A DNA stretch of 43,695 nt from an uncultured Eubacteriales bacterium (GCA_900546315.1 URCP01000018.1:1-43695), one strand, 5' to 3'; shown: positions 25,000-33,652, counted from the stretch's first letter. Notes: a model not told the origin generated them from the letters alone. Numbers and translations: made by a program.

Positions 25000-25836
25000 T
25001 CATATATTGAACATCCCCGCGTTCTTCTCATAATAATCGTGCGTATCTCTTCCGCCCCACTCGCGTCTGAAATCCCTCGGCGTCACGCCGGTTAAACCGG
25101 CAAACACCCGATTGAAGGTTCTTATCGATCCGAACCCGCACTCGAGCGCCACCATCGTTATCGGAATCCCGGCGTCCATAAGCATCTTGCAGGACTTGTT
25201 CACCCTCAGCGAGTTCACGAACTTCGTAAAGCCTATCCCGACCGAATCGCTCATCACGTGCGAAAGATAGCACCGGCTGTACCCGAGCGTCGACGCAGCG
25301 CGCTCAAGCGTCAGCTCCGTGTCGCAGAAATTTTCAAGACAATAATCTATGAGCTTCTCAAAAACATCCGGTGACGCGCCGCAACGGCTCTCAAGCCGCG
25401 TCCCGGAAAGCATCTCCCCGATAAGCGCGCCGAGCATACACGAAACAACATGACCGTTCGCGCCGCCCTCCGCAAAATACCTGAAAAACCTGTCAAGCGC
25501 CTCCCCGAATCCCGGAAACATCTCAGAGACATTGATCACCGGACTCACCGGCTTGTACCTGAGCAGAATATCCGTGAACTCATGAATGTCCGTCGGCGGA
25601 AAAATACCGACAGTCGAGAGATTTTCGGAATTGCATATGTACTCATGCTCGACAAACGGAAAAGCGATGAATACCTGCCCGGAAGAGAGCGTGTACGATT
25701 TTCCCCCGACCCTCACCTCAGCTCTTCCGTCTATCATGTGCCAGTACTCGAGTTCGTAGTGATAGTGCTCTCCGTAAGAGCCGTTGTTTCCCCTGCTGAC
25801 GAACGGAACGCGTATATCCTTGACAAACATCTTCAT
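25000..25836 (-). CDS. AraC-family regulator (module 1, paired with a solute-binding lipoprotein)
   Basis: 278 residues, ATG 25836 behind AAAGGTGG. Residues about 15-95 are a cupin (GEHYHYELEYWHMIDGRAEV, VFIAFPFVEHEYICNSEN). Residues about 165-265 hold two helix-turn-helices (TLERAASTLGYSRCYLSHVM; ITMVALECGFGSIRTFNRVF, GVTPRDFRREW). It is divergent from the lipoprotein gene at 25985, and closely related to the regulator at 27496-28314 (same cupin wording, FPF-EHEYI, PVSPVI). The pair probably forms a sensing unit in which the regulator controls the lipoprotein; direct evidence is only the arrangement. Confidence 0.9.
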   Translation of the reverse strand: MKMFVKDIRVPFVSRGNNGSYGEHYHYELEYWHMIDGRAEVRVGGKSYTLSSGQVFIAFPFVEHEYICNSENLSTVGIFPPTDIHEFTDILLRYKPVSPVINVSEMFPGFGEALDRFFRYFAEGGANGHVVSCMLGALIGEMLSGTRLESRCGASPDVFEKLIDYCLENFCDTELTLERAASTLGYSRCYLSHVMSDSVGIGFTKFVNSLRVNKSCKMLMDAGIPITMVALECGFGSIRTFNRVFAGLTGVTPRDFRREWGGRDTHDYYEKNAGMFNI

Positions 25837-25868
25837 TCTGTCTTTACCACCTTTCGGATTATATGTCC

Positions 25869-25897
25869 ATTATACCACACATCGCACAAATTGTCCA
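25869..25897 (-). promoter_or_regulatory. Promoter of AraC module 1
   Basis: Minus strand TGGACA (25897-25892), 17 bases, TATAAT (25874-25869). The arrangement TGGACAATT...TGTGGTATAAT is repeated at 28341-28369. Confidence 0.75.
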
Positions 25898-25916
25898 GTA
25901 TTATATATTATTTTTC

Positions 25917-25945
25917 TTTTATTGCCCGGTCGGATGGTGTATAAT
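25917..25945 (+). promoter_or_regulatory. Promoter with weak -35 for the module 1 lipoprotein
   Basis: A perfect TATAAT at 25940-25945 has only TTTTAT at the -35 distance (25917-25922). A weak -35 element beside a divergent AraC gene suggests an activator-dependent promoter. Confidence 0.5.
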
Positions 25946-25984
25946 TGTTTTAAGCAACAAATTGAAACGAAAGGTCGGAATATT

Positions 25985-27445
25985 ATGAAAAACAACAGCA
26001 CAATATCTATCATTCTGGCATCCCTCATGCTCGCCGGAAGCCTCTCCGCGTGCGGCGACACACAGTCCGGCGTCACGACTGACAGCACGGACACACAGAG
26101 CGGAGCCGATACCGAATCGTCAGCCGACAGCAACGACGGATATGTGAAGCCCGACAAGAAATTCGACGGACAGAACGTGAACTTCCTGCTCTGGACCGAG
26201 ATCTGCCACTTCGCGGCGGAGGAAGAGTCCGGCGACACGATCAATGACGCTGTATACGCGCGCAACATAAAAGTGCAGGATATGTTCGACGTGACATTCA
26301 CCTATGACTCGAGAAAAGGCGCCGGAGCTGAGTACGGTTCATGGCTGAACACCCTGAACTCAAGCATACTCGCGGGCGACAACGCCTATCAGATCGCCGG
26401 CGGCTACGGATACAGACTCACGAGCGACGCTCTGATCGACAGCTTCCGGAACCTTCAGGCGAACCCGTACATAGACTTCTCAAAGCCGTGGTGGCCGTCC
26501 AACATCATCGACGCGGCGAGCATCGGCGGCAGGACGAACGTCTGCTTCGGAAACCTCGACCCGTCCTATTACGACACAACCTACGCAATGTTCTTCAACA
26601 AAAAGATAGCCGATGACATAGGCGCGGAAAATCTCTACGGCATGGTTGACGACGGCACATGGACGATTGACAAGATGTTCTCACTTGCGATAACCGGCTC
26701 GCGCGATCTCGACGGCGACACCAAAATCAAGGACGGCGACATTTACGGCTACATAACCGACAAATGGATGTGCTACGACGCGTTCATCCACTCGTGCGAT
26801 ATAAAAATCACCGAGCGCGACAAGAACGGCACACCGGTGCTCATCGGGCTCACTGAAAGATACATCGACGCGGAAAAGAAGATCAGCGAGTTCATGAACG
26901 GCTCCGGCGTCGTCAGAACAAAGGGAGATACGAACGGCGATATTCTGACCTTCGGAAACGGCGAGGCGTTCTTCTACCCGTCAGCCCTCGGTGGCGCTCA
27001 GAGCCTGAGAGATATGTCGGACGACTTCGGAATTCTTCCGTACCCGAAGTATGATGAGGCGCAGGAGAGGTATATCTCATACAATGCGATAGGAAACTCC
27101 ACAGCTTTCGTAGCTCCGATAACGTCTGACGAGGCTCTTGTCGGCTGCATAATCGAGGCTCTCGCGTACTACGGCTGGAAGGACATACTTCCCGAATATT
27201 ATGAGCGCGCGCTCAAAGGCAAGGCTACCCGCGACAGCGACTCCGAGTCAATGCTCGACATAATCTTTAACAACATCGAGTACGAGTTCACCGAGATCTA
27301 TTCCTTTAACTTCGGAGACCAGAAAGCGCCGTCAATGATGATGAGAATGGCTGTCGGGGAAAACAAGGACATTTCTTCCCTCTGGGCTAAGAACGAGAAT
27401 CTTTATAAAGAGACTATGGCGTCACTTGTTGAGGCGCTGAAATAA
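25985..27445 (+). CDS. Extracellular solute-binding lipoprotein (module 1)
   Basis: ATG 25985 behind GAAAGGTCGGA; 486 residues. Signal peptide with lipobox AGSLSAC, then a Ser/Thr/Asp-rich linker to about residue 55. The rest has the look of a family-1 solute-binding protein for sugars: FDGQNVNFLLWTE opening strand, FSKPWWPSNII, DDGTWTIDKMFSLAITGSRD hinge, DFGILPYPKYDEAQERYISY and a C-terminal helix bundle. It would bind an oligosaccharide at the cell surface. No ABC permease or ATPase lies next to it. It shares FSKPWW, the LPYPKYDE-type loop and the last 80 residues with the protein at 28461. Confidence 0.87.
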   Translation: MKNNSTISIILASLMLAGSLSACGDTQSGVTTDSTDTQSGADTESSADSNDGYVKPDKKFDGQNVNFLLWTEICHFAAEEESGDTINDAVYARNIKVQDMFDVTFTYDSRKGAGAEYGSWLNTLNSSILAGDNAYQIAGGYGYRLTSDALIDSFRNLQANPYIDFSKPWWPSNIIDAASIGGRTNVCFGNLDPSYYDTTYAMFFNKKIADDIGAENLYGMVDDGTWTIDKMFSLAITGSRDLDGDTKIKDGDIYGYITDKWMCYDAFIHSCDIKITERDKNGTPVLIGLTERYIDAEKKISEFMNGSGVVRTKGDTNGDILTFGNGEAFFYPSALGGAQSLRDMSDDFGILPYPKYDEAQERYISYNAIGNSTAFVAPITSDEALVGCIIEALAYYGWKDILPEYYERALKGKATRDSDSESMLDIIFNNIEYEFTEIYSFNFGDQKAPSMMMRMAVGENKDISSLWAKNENLYKETMASLVEALK

Positions 27446-27457
27446 ACATATGACAGA

Positions 27458-27495
27458 CAGGCTGGCGCCTATATAACGTCAGCCTGGTTTTTCTT
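27458..27495 (+). terminator. Terminator after the module 1 lipoprotein
   Basis: Ten-base stem CAGGCTGGCG/CGTCAGCCTG with one G-T pair, nine-base loop and a GTTTTTCTTT tract. Confidence 0.82.
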
Positions 27496-28314
27496 TCATT
27501 GTGTCCTGTCTATCAGACTCTTGTCCACCCCGTACCACCTCGCGCGGAAATCTGTCGGCGTCATGCCGGTGAACTCGCGGAAGACCCGGTTGAAGCTGCG
27601 CTGTGAGCGGAACCCGCACTCGAAGGCTATATCCTGTATCTGTGTGTCTCCTCCCGCCGCCATTGCTCTCGCCTTATCCACCCGAAGAGAGTTCACAAAC
27701 TCGTTGAACCCCGTCCCGAAGCAGGACGAAAGCAGCCTCGATATATAGCACCGGTTAAACCCGAGCGCGGTCGCCGCCGCCTCAACGCTCATGTCCGGGT
27801 CCGAATAGTTCTCCATGCAGTACGCGACGAGCCGCTCCGCGCCGCTCCCGCTCTTTGAGCGCCCGACAAAATCCATCGCTCCGGACATCTCACCGACTAT
27901 CGAGGTAAGCAGACAGCGCCTCACCGTGTCGTCGCACCTTTTCCCGCCGTTCATGACTCTCTCGAGATGCAGCAGAATATCCCCGGCTCTTTCCGGAAGC
28001 TCGCTCATATCGACAACAGGGCTGACCGGCTTGTGCGTCATGATGAACGCCGAGTATTCCGGTATGTCCGACGGGTAGAATATCCCGACCATCGACTCGT
28101 TCTCCGTGTTCACTATATACTCATGTCCGACAAAAGGAAAAGCGACATATATTCCGCCGTCCGTCAGTCTGTAGCTGTTCCCCTCCGAGCGCACCTCCGC
28201 CTCACCGTGAATCATGTAGAAGAACTCGAACGCGTAGTGATAATGTTCGATAAACCCTCCGTTGTGTCCATGCGTCAGCAGCGGCGTCCGTCTGTCGTGC
28301 ATATACAGCTTCAT
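27496..28314 (-). CDS. AraC-family regulator (module 2)
   Basis: 272 residues, ATG 28314. Cupin at about residues 15-95 (IEHYHYAFEFFYMIHGEAEV, YVAFPFVGHEYIVNTEN), helix-turn-helices at about 165-260 (VEAAATALGFNRCYISRLLS; IQDIAFECGFRSQRSFNRVF, GMTPTDFRARW). Same layout as module 1, with which it shares the closely similar core ALGF/Y-x-RCYxS and FVNSLRV-x-K. It is divergent from the lipoprotein gene at 28461, separated by 146 bases that hold both promoters. Confidence 0.9.
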   Translation of the reverse strand: MKLYMHDRRTPLLTHGHNGGFIEHYHYAFEFFYMIHGEAEVRSEGNSYRLTDGGIYVAFPFVGHEYIVNTENESMVGIFYPSDIPEYSAFIMTHKPVSPVVDMSELPERAGDILLHLERVMNGGKRCDDTVRRCLLTSIVGEMSGAMDFVGRSKSGSGAERLVAYCMENYSDPDMSVEAAATALGFNRCYISRLLSSCFGTGFNEFVNSLRVDKARAMAAGGDTQIQDIAFECGFRSQRSFNRVFREFTGMTPTDFRARWYGVDKSLIDRTQ

Positions 28315-28340
28315 GGTTTCATTCCCCCCCCTTCATCTCA

Positions 28341-28369
28341 ATTATACCACAAAGGGAACGAATTGTCCA
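28341..28369 (-). promoter_or_regulatory. Promoter of AraC module 2
   Basis: Minus strand TGGACA (28369-28364), 17 bases, TATAAT (28346-28341), preceded by TTTGTGG. Same design as the module 1 promoter. Confidence 0.75.
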
Positions 28370-28388
28370 TAAGTTTATCTCTTTTTTC

Positions 28389-28417
28389 TTTACAAATCTT
28401 CCGCCGTGGGTTATAAT
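28389..28417 (+). promoter_or_regulatory. Promoter of the module 2 lipoprotein
   Basis: TTTACA at 28389-28394, 17 bases, TATAAT at 28412-28417; the start codon follows at 28461. Confidence 0.75.
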
Positions 28418-28460
28418 AAAAGTACCGACAAGACACATAACGAAAGGAACTGCAATAACC

Positions 28461-29969
28461 ATGCGACACGACCTGAAACAACGCGTATCCCTTATCATTC
28501 TGTCCGCCATCCTGGCATCGTCCGTAGTCTCCTGCGGCGACGCGTCTTCTCAGTCCGACCCCGACACGAGTACTCCCGATATTACCGACACGACGGCTGT
28601 CTCCGGCGACGACTCCCGCGGACTCCCGGACGACGGGCTCCCGGACACTGATCTCAAAGGCTATGAATTCCGCATCCTGTCAAACTACCTCTCCGCCGTA
28701 CCGTCGACACCTCTCTACGCGCCGGACGAAGCGACCGGGGACGTCGTCAGCGACGCAATCTTCGACCGTAACCGCCGGATTGAGGAGCGCTTCAACTGCA
28801 AGATAACCGAGCAGTCGGACGGCACCGGTGCCTGGCGCGACCACACGCAGTATATACAGACCGCTGTCATGTCCGGTGAGGACGAGTTCGACATAACAAT
28901 GAACCACACTCTCGGCGGACCGAACATCTCTCTCGACGGCTGCTTCATGAACCTCTATGACCTTGATCACCTGAATTTCTCAAAGCCGTGGTGGTCAGAG
29001 CAGATGATAAACGAGCTGACTCTCGAGGGACAGCTGTACCTCGTCGGAGACGTGATCGGACTCGACGCGCTGAAGAGCGCTTATGTGCTCTACCTGAACA
29101 AGCAGAAGTTCGACGACTACGACATGGCGCTGCCGTATCAGGACGTCATCGACGGGAAATGGACGCTTGACAGCATGATCTCGACGACAAAGGACGTCTA
29201 CGAGGACCTGAACGGAGACGCCGCGAGAGACGCAGGGGACTTCTACGGATATGTCTCGATCGCGAGCAACGACGGCTGGCTCGTCGCCTGTGACGTCCCG
29301 GTTCTCGAAAAGGACACGGCGGAAACTCTGAAGATCGTAGTCAACGGCGAAAAGGTCGCCTCCCTCGTCGAAAAGCTCTACAACTTCTATTTTGAGACCA
29401 AAGGCAGCTTCATAATCAGCGGAAACGACCCTGTGACCGGCGTCTACGAGACACAATGGCAGGCAAACCTCTTCGCCGAGGGACACGCGCTCGCCGCACT
29501 CTCGATGGTCAGTGACGCCGCGACAACCTTCCGCTCGTCTGACGTCGAGTACGGTATAGTTCCGCTCCCGAAGTGGGATGAGAATCAGGAGAGCTACAGA
29601 ACCTTCTGCGGCGGGAACCTCATCGGCGTGCCGATCACCGTGACCGAACCCGAAAAGACCGGGCTGATACTCGAGGCTCTGGCGGCTGAGACCTACAAGA
29701 CCGTTGTTCCCGCGTACTTCGGCACGGCGCTCAAGGAAAAGTTCACGTACGACAGCGAGTCCGGACAGATGCTCGATATCATAAACGACACACTGACAGT
29801 CAGCTTCGCCTACGTCTACGACAACTGGCAGGGCTTCGGACACATGCTCGGCGCGATATTCTCCGGAAATTCCCCGAAGAAGGACTATGCGTCATTCTAC
29901 GCCAGCCGGGTCAAAAGCGCGGAGAAGAGACGGGATCTCATTGTGGATTTCTTTGAGGCGAATAAGTAA
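28461..29969 (+). CDS. Extracellular solute-binding lipoprotein (module 2)
   Basis: 502 residues, ATG 28461 behind GAAAGGAAC. Signal peptide ending in lipobox SSVVSC, then an Asp/Thr/Ser linker. Solute-binding features: YEFRILSNYLS opening strand, DEFDITMNHTLGGPNISLDG, FSKPWWSEQMINELTLEGQL, DGKWTLDSMISTTKDVYEDL, YGIVPLPKWDENQESYRTF. It shares architecture and several blocks with the module 1 lipoprotein, so the AraC/lipoprotein pair has been duplicated as a unit. No transport partner is present. The stop is followed by a hairpin terminator. Confidence 0.87.
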   Translation: MRHDLKQRVSLIILSAILASSVVSCGDASSQSDPDTSTPDITDTTAVSGDDSRGLPDDGLPDTDLKGYEFRILSNYLSAVPSTPLYAPDEATGDVVSDAIFDRNRRIEERFNCKITEQSDGTGAWRDHTQYIQTAVMSGEDEFDITMNHTLGGPNISLDGCFMNLYDLDHLNFSKPWWSEQMINELTLEGQLYLVGDVIGLDALKSAYVLYLNKQKFDDYDMALPYQDVIDGKWTLDSMISTTKDVYEDLNGDAARDAGDFYGYVSIASNDGWLVACDVPVLEKDTAETLKIVVNGEKVASLVEKLYNFYFETKGSFIISGNDPVTGVYETQWQANLFAEGHALAALSMVSDAATTFRSSDVEYGIVPLPKWDENQESYRTFCGGNLIGVPITVTEPEKTGLILEALAAETYKTVVPAYFGTALKEKFTYDSESGQMLDIINDTLTVSFAYVYDNWQGFGHMLGAIFSGNSPKKDYASFYASRVKSAEKRRDLIVDFFEANK

Positions 29970-29979
29970 GTGAATGCAA

Positions 29980-30010
29980 GGGACTGCCTGAAAACCGGCA
30001 GTCCCTCTGT
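29980..30010 (+). terminator. Terminator after the module 2 lipoprotein
   Basis: Perfect nine-base stem GGGACTGCC/GGCAGTCCC with an eight-base A-rich loop, followed by TCTGTTGTT. The minus strand lacks a T tract. Confidence 0.7.
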
Positions 30011-30032
30011 TGTTCCCATTGTTATCTGTCTC

Positions 30033-30596
30033 TCACTCAAACACCGGATAAACCTGCTTCCCCTCCAAAGCGGCGTCCGCGCATTCTTCAATTCTCCCGA
30101 AATCCGCGACGAGCGAGTGCGGCTTCTTCACCGGGTCGTCCTGACGCATCGGGACGAAGTATACGCTCTTTTTCTGCATCATTCTGCCGATGTTCTCGAG
30201 GTTCGCGCTCATCGCGTCGTTCGTGGCGAGGGCTATCAGTATCGGACGGTCCTGTCTCGAGTGCGCCTTCGCCGCCATTGTCACCGCTGTGTCCGTGATT
30301 CCGTGCGCCAGCTTCGCTATCGTGTTGCCCGTGCATGGAGCGATTATCAGCAGGTCCAGCTTCACCTTCGGTCCCAGCGGCTCCGCCTTCTCTGTCGTGT
30401 GGATTATCCCTCTGCCGGTTATATGCACTATCCTGTCGGTTATGTCAGCCGCCGTGCCGAAGCGCGTGTCGGTCGTCGCCGCGCTCCCGCTCATTATCGG
30501 TATTATCTCGTGTCCCGCCGCACGTAATTTCTCCATCTCCGCGATGCTCTCCGACAATGTGCAGAAGGACCCGCAGAGCGCCCAGCCTGTCAGCAT
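30033..30596 (-). CDS. dpaB: Dipicolinate synthase subunit B (flavoprotein)
   Basis: The start is ATG 30596 behind GGAGGGGGAG; the open frame extends upstream but that part overlaps dpaA. 187 residues. MLTGWALCGSFCTLSESIAE is the characteristic opening, and LLIIAPCTGNTIAKLAHGIT is the flavoprotein motif shared with phosphopantothenoylcysteine decarboxylases. With DpaA it makes dipicolinic acid from the lysine pathway in the mother cell during sporulation. It overlaps dpaA by 7 bases, so translation is coupled. Confidence 0.93.
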   Translation of the reverse strand: MLTGWALCGSFCTLSESIAEMEKLRAAGHEIIPIMSGSAATTDTRFGTAADITDRIVHITGRGIIHTTEKAEPLGPKVKLDLLIIAPCTGNTIAKLAHGITDTAVTMAAKAHSRQDRPILIALATNDAMSANLENIGRMMQKKSVYFVPMRQDDPVKKPHSLVADFGRIEECADAALEGKQVYPVFE

Positions 30597-31576
30597 TTCT
30601 TCTCTCCCCCTCCGGATATCTCCGTTATCCTCATCATGACCGTGTCCGCGATTATCCTTCCCGCCGTCACAGGCGACGTCTTTCCCGGAAGCGACAGCGC
30701 CCATATGACGCGCTTTCCGAGCGCTCCCGCCGCGGCTATGTCGACGCCTCCCGGCTTTGACGCGAGGTCTATTATCAGTGCGTCGCCGCATACCTCGAGC
30801 TCCTTCTTTCCTATGACCGTGTGCGGAACCGTCGTGAAAATGACGTCAGGTCTGATGCGGGCGATTGTCTCATCGAGTTTTCCCGTCCGCGCGCTGTTTA
30901 TCCCGCTTGCCTTTATCCACGCTATGTCATCGTCACGTCTCGCGCTCGCCGTCACGTTCGCCCCGAGTGATTTCAGCTTCGCCGCCAGCAGCTTTCCTAT
31001 CCTTCCGTAACCCACAACCAGAACGGACGCTCCGTCGATTGTCACCGGCAATTCGTTCATCGCGATGGCTATAGCCCCCTCGGCTGTCGGAACGGCGCCC
31101 GCGACCGCGAAATCCTCACGCTCAAAATAATCGAACGCCTCAATCCCGTACTTCTCCGCGAGCTTCGCGATATTCCCGAGCCTTCCGCCCGCTATGAGCC
31201 TTACCCCGTGCTCCGCCGCCATCCGTACAACGTCCTCGTTTCTGATAAGCCTGTCTGAGAACGGCATCGTTATATGCTCCCCGTCAACCGACGCCGGAAG
31301 CGGGAGAATAAGCGCCGCCGCGCCGTCCAAAGCCTCCCCGATATCGTCACAGTGCCGGGCGTCACCCTCGAAGCGACGGCTTATATCCTCCGGACACCTC
31401 ACGCACATACCGCCCGAACAGCACATTCTGTCAACATACGTATCCCCGTCACCCTCGCTCCCGCGAAAGCCGTACACGCTGACCGTAAAGCGCTCCGAAA
31501 GCCTTCCCGCGGCGGCGAGCGAGCGCAGGTCCCCTCCGATAACGGCGAGCTTTATTTCCTTTGTCTCTCTGTCCAT
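30590..31576 (-). CDS. dpaA: Dipicolinate synthase subunit A
   Basis: The start is taken as ATG 31576 (MDRETKEIKLAVIGGD), eight bases after GAAAGGG; a GTG at 31585 touches the ribosome site. 328 residues. Residues about 8-130 form the first domain (AVIGGDLRSLAAAGRLSERF); residues about 150-300 are a Rossmann fold (GASVLVVGYGRIGKLLAAKL, DVIFTTVPHTVIGKKEL). A cysteine cluster MCCSGGMCVRC near residue 55 is unusual and could bind a metal. The enzyme acts on 4-hydroxy-tetrahydrodipicolinate. Finding both subunits supports a spore-forming host. Confidence 0.93.
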   Translation of the reverse strand: MDRETKEIKLAVIGGDLRSLAAAGRLSERFTVSVYGFRGSEGDGDTYVDRMCCSGGMCVRCPEDISRRFEGDARHCDDIGEALDGAAALILPLPASVDGEHITMPFSDRLIRNEDVVRMAAEHGVRLIAGGRLGNIAKLAEKYGIEAFDYFEREDFAVAGAVPTAEGAIAIAMNELPVTIDGASVLVVGYGRIGKLLAAKLKSLGANVTASARRDDDIAWIKASGINSARTGKLDETIARIRPDVIFTTVPHTVIGKKELEVCGDALIIDLASKPGGVDIAAAGALGKRVIWALSLPGKTSPVTAGRIIADTVMMRITEISGGGEKKC

Positions 31577-31711
31577 ATCCTTCACCCTTTCAGTCTGAAA
31601 AGCGTTTCACCGCATTGTCAGTCTATGCCGCGGGCGCTCATCCGGCGCTTCACACACGCCTGTATAAAAGACACACGCTCAGGTATTCACAAAAATTATG
31701 CGTTTTGCGGC

Positions 31712-31740
31712 TTGATAATTGCTCTCCGATGTGGTATAAT
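31712..31740 (+). promoter_or_regulatory. Promoter of the DUF1294 gene
   Basis: TTGATA at 31712-31717, 17 bases, TATAAT at 31735-31740, preceded by GATGTGG; the start codon is at 31772. Confidence 0.8.
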
Positions 31741-31771
31741 TTTATTATCTCATTTTCAGGGAGGGACACTG

Positions 31772-32083
31772 ATGGACGCTGTCCGCGGCGTTTGCGCCTT
31801 TATACTCGACAACCCGATATGGTTCCTGATACCCCTCGCTCTTCTGAATCTGCTCTCCTTCTCGCTCTACGGGATTGACAAGCTGAGGGCTAAGCGCGGG
31901 ATGTGGAGGATACCGGAAGCCACGCTTCTGTGGTCCGCCGTGCTCTTCGGGGCGCTCGGCGCGTTTCTCGGGATGAGCCTCTTCAGGCATAAGACAAAGC
32001 ACGCGGTGTTCATCGTCGTCGTGACGCTTTCGCTTGTCGCTCAGGCGCTTGTCTGCGCCGGGGTTATCTTCTTCGGTTTCTGA
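31772..32083 (+). CDS. DUF1294-family membrane protein
   Basis: 103 residues, ATG 31772 behind AGGGAGGG; the longer upstream frame lies antisense to dpaA. Three hydrophobic helices surround the family signature: IPLALLNLLSFSLYGIDKLR, AKRGMWRIPEATLLWSAVLF, and GALGAFLGMSLFRHKTKHAV. The YGIDK, RIPE and RHKTKH blocks are the conserved DUF1294 motifs. Function unknown; small proteins of this family are widespread in bacteria. Confidence 0.88.
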   Translation: MDAVRGVCAFILDNPIWFLIPLALLNLLSFSLYGIDKLRAKRGMWRIPEATLLWSAVLFGALGAFLGMSLFRHKTKHAVFIVVVTLSLVAQALVCAGVIFFGF

Positions 32084-32100
32084 CGCTTAATTCTACGCAC

Positions 32101-32132
32101 AGTCCGGGCGGCCGGGCTTTCACTTGTTTTTT
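32101..32132 (+). terminator. Hairpin between DUF1294 and the PurF-like gene
   Basis: Stem AGTCCGG/CCGGGCT (one G-T pair) with a GCGG loop, then a short spacer and a run of T. No separate promoter for the PurF-like gene is obvious, so this may be a leaky terminator or attenuator. Confidence 0.5.
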
Positions 32133-32155
32133 TATTTTGGGAAAGGAAGTAAATC

Positions 32156-33574
32156 ATGGGAGGATTATTCGGCGCGGTCTCAGATTCGAGCTGCGTTTTT
32201 GATCTGTTCTTCGGGACCGACTATCACTCACACCTCGGCACGCGCCGCGGCGGTCTCGTCGATTACGGGGACGGAGGGTTCCAGCGCTCAATACACAATA
32301 TCGAAAACTCACCCTTCCGCACAAAATTCGAGCGGGACATCGAGGAAATGGAGGGCAGGTCAGGCATCGGCTGCATCTCGGACAGCGAGCCTCAGCCCCT
32401 TATCGTGAAATCCCACCTCGGAAAGTTCGCGATAACAACTGTCGGACGCATCAACAACTCAGACGCGCTCGTAAAGCTCTGCTTCGACAAGGGCTACACG
32501 CACTTTCTCGAACTCTCAAGCGACAACGTCAATCAGACCGAGCTCGTCGCGTCGCTCATCTGTATGAAGGACTCCATCCCCGAGGGCATCAAATACGCCG
32601 AGACGCTTATCGACGGTTCAATGTCCATGCTCATCCTGACAAGCGAGGGACTTTACGCCGCTCGCGACAGGCTCGGGCGTACGCCTATCGTCATCGGGCA
32701 CAAGGACGGCGCTTTCTGCGCGTCGTTCGAGAGCTTCGCGTTCCTGAACCTCGGATACACAGCCTATAAGGAGCTCGGTCCGTCCGAGATCGTCTTCCTG
32801 ACGCACGACTCCTGTAAAACCGTATGTCCCGCTACCGAGGACATGAAGATCTGCACCTTCCTGTGGGTTTACTACGGCTATCCGACATCTTATTATGAAG
32901 GCGTAAATGTCGAGGAGATGCGCTACAGATGCGGTGAGATGCTCGCCGGACGCGACGGGATGAAAGCCGGGGACGCCGATATTGTCGCCGGGGTTCCTGA
33001 CTCGGGAACAGCGCACGCCGTCGGTTACGCGAACAAATCCGGAATACCCTTCGCCCGCCCGTTCATCAAGTACACCCCGACATGGCCGCGCTCCTTCATG
33101 CCGACTCACCAGTCAAAGCGAAACCTCATCGCGAAAATGAAGCTCATACCGATCGACGCCCTCATCCGCGGCAAGAAGCTCCTGCTCATCGACGACTCGA
33201 TAGTCCGCGGCACCCAGCTCCGTGAAACGACCGAATTCCTCTACCAGTCGGGCGCGAAGGAAGTACATATCCGCCCCGCCTGCCCGCCTATCCTCTTCGG
33301 GTGCCGGTACCTCAACTTCTCGCGTTCAACAAGCGAGCTCGACCTGATAGCGCGCCGGGTGATCAACCGCCTCGAGGGCTCCGACAATGTCCCGGACGAA
33401 AGAATCTCCGTCTACGCCGACCCGACGACTCCCGAATACGAGAGAATGATAGAAGAGATAAGAAAAGACCTGAACTTCACGTCGCTCAGGTATCACCGGC
33501 TCGACGACCTGCTCGAGTCTGTCGGCATACCGAAGGAAAAGCTCTGCACCTACTGCTGGGACGGGAGAGAATAA
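32156..33574 (+). CDS. Amidophosphoribosyltransferase-like protein (PurF family) lacking the catalytic cysteine
   Basis: 472 residues, ATG 32156 behind GGGAAAGGAAG. Residues 1-230 are a class II glutamine amidotransferase fold (GTRRGG, SGIGCISD, VGRINNSDALVKL). Residues about 250-440 are the phosphoribosyltransferase domain, with the PRPP loop IDDSIVRGTQL (D346-D347 to T353) intact and VPDSGTAHAVGYANKSGIPF preceding it. In active PurF the residue after the initiator methionine (or after a propeptide) is the nucleophilic cysteine; here it is glycine (MGGLFGAV) and no nearby cysteine can substitute. It may use free ammonia, or have another role. No other purine genes are adjacent, so a second, canonical PurF is expected elsewhere. 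Confidence 0.85.
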   Translation: MGGLFGAVSDSSCVFDLFFGTDYHSHLGTRRGGLVDYGDGGFQRSIHNIENSPFRTKFERDIEEMEGRSGIGCISDSEPQPLIVKSHLGKFAITTVGRINNSDALVKLCFDKGYTHFLELSSDNVNQTELVASLICMKDSIPEGIKYAETLIDGSMSMLILTSEGLYAARDRLGRTPIVIGHKDGAFCASFESFAFLNLGYTAYKELGPSEIVFLTHDSCKTVCPATEDMKICTFLWVYYGYPTSYYEGVNVEEMRYRCGEMLAGRDGMKAGDADIVAGVPDSGTAHAVGYANKSGIPFARPFIKYTPTWPRSFMPTHQSKRNLIAKMKLIPIDALIRGKKLLLIDDSIVRGTQLRETTEFLYQSGAKEVHIRPACPPILFGCRYLNFSRSTSELDLIARRVINRLEGSDNVPDERISVYADPTTPEYERMIEEIRKDLNFTSLRYHRLDDLLESVGIPKEKLCTYCWDGRE

Positions 33575-33590
33575 GCGAAAACGACATAAG

Positions 33591-33625
33591 AAAGGGACTG
33601 CCGTGAAAACCATGGCAGTCCTTTG
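33591..33625 (+). terminator. Terminator after the PurF-like gene
   Basis: AAAGGGACTGCC pairs with GGCAGTCCTTT (one bulged G) around a loop of about 10 bases, ending in CTTTG. It belongs to the GGGACTGCC hairpin set seen elsewhere in the window. Confidence 0.6.
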
Positions 33626-33652
33626 TCTCACCCGATGCACGAAAATACATAA

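Noticed and set aside
28323..28332. C-run near the start of AraC module 2 as a phase-variable tract
   Set aside because: It lies in the untranslated leader just before the start codon (GGGGGGG on the coding strand) and mostly serves as part of the ribosome site; nothing shows length variation.
30597..30791. Upstream extension of dpaB
   Set aside because: The extra 65 residues are Arg/Gly-rich, overlap dpaA, and the ATG at 30596 has a strong ribosome site.
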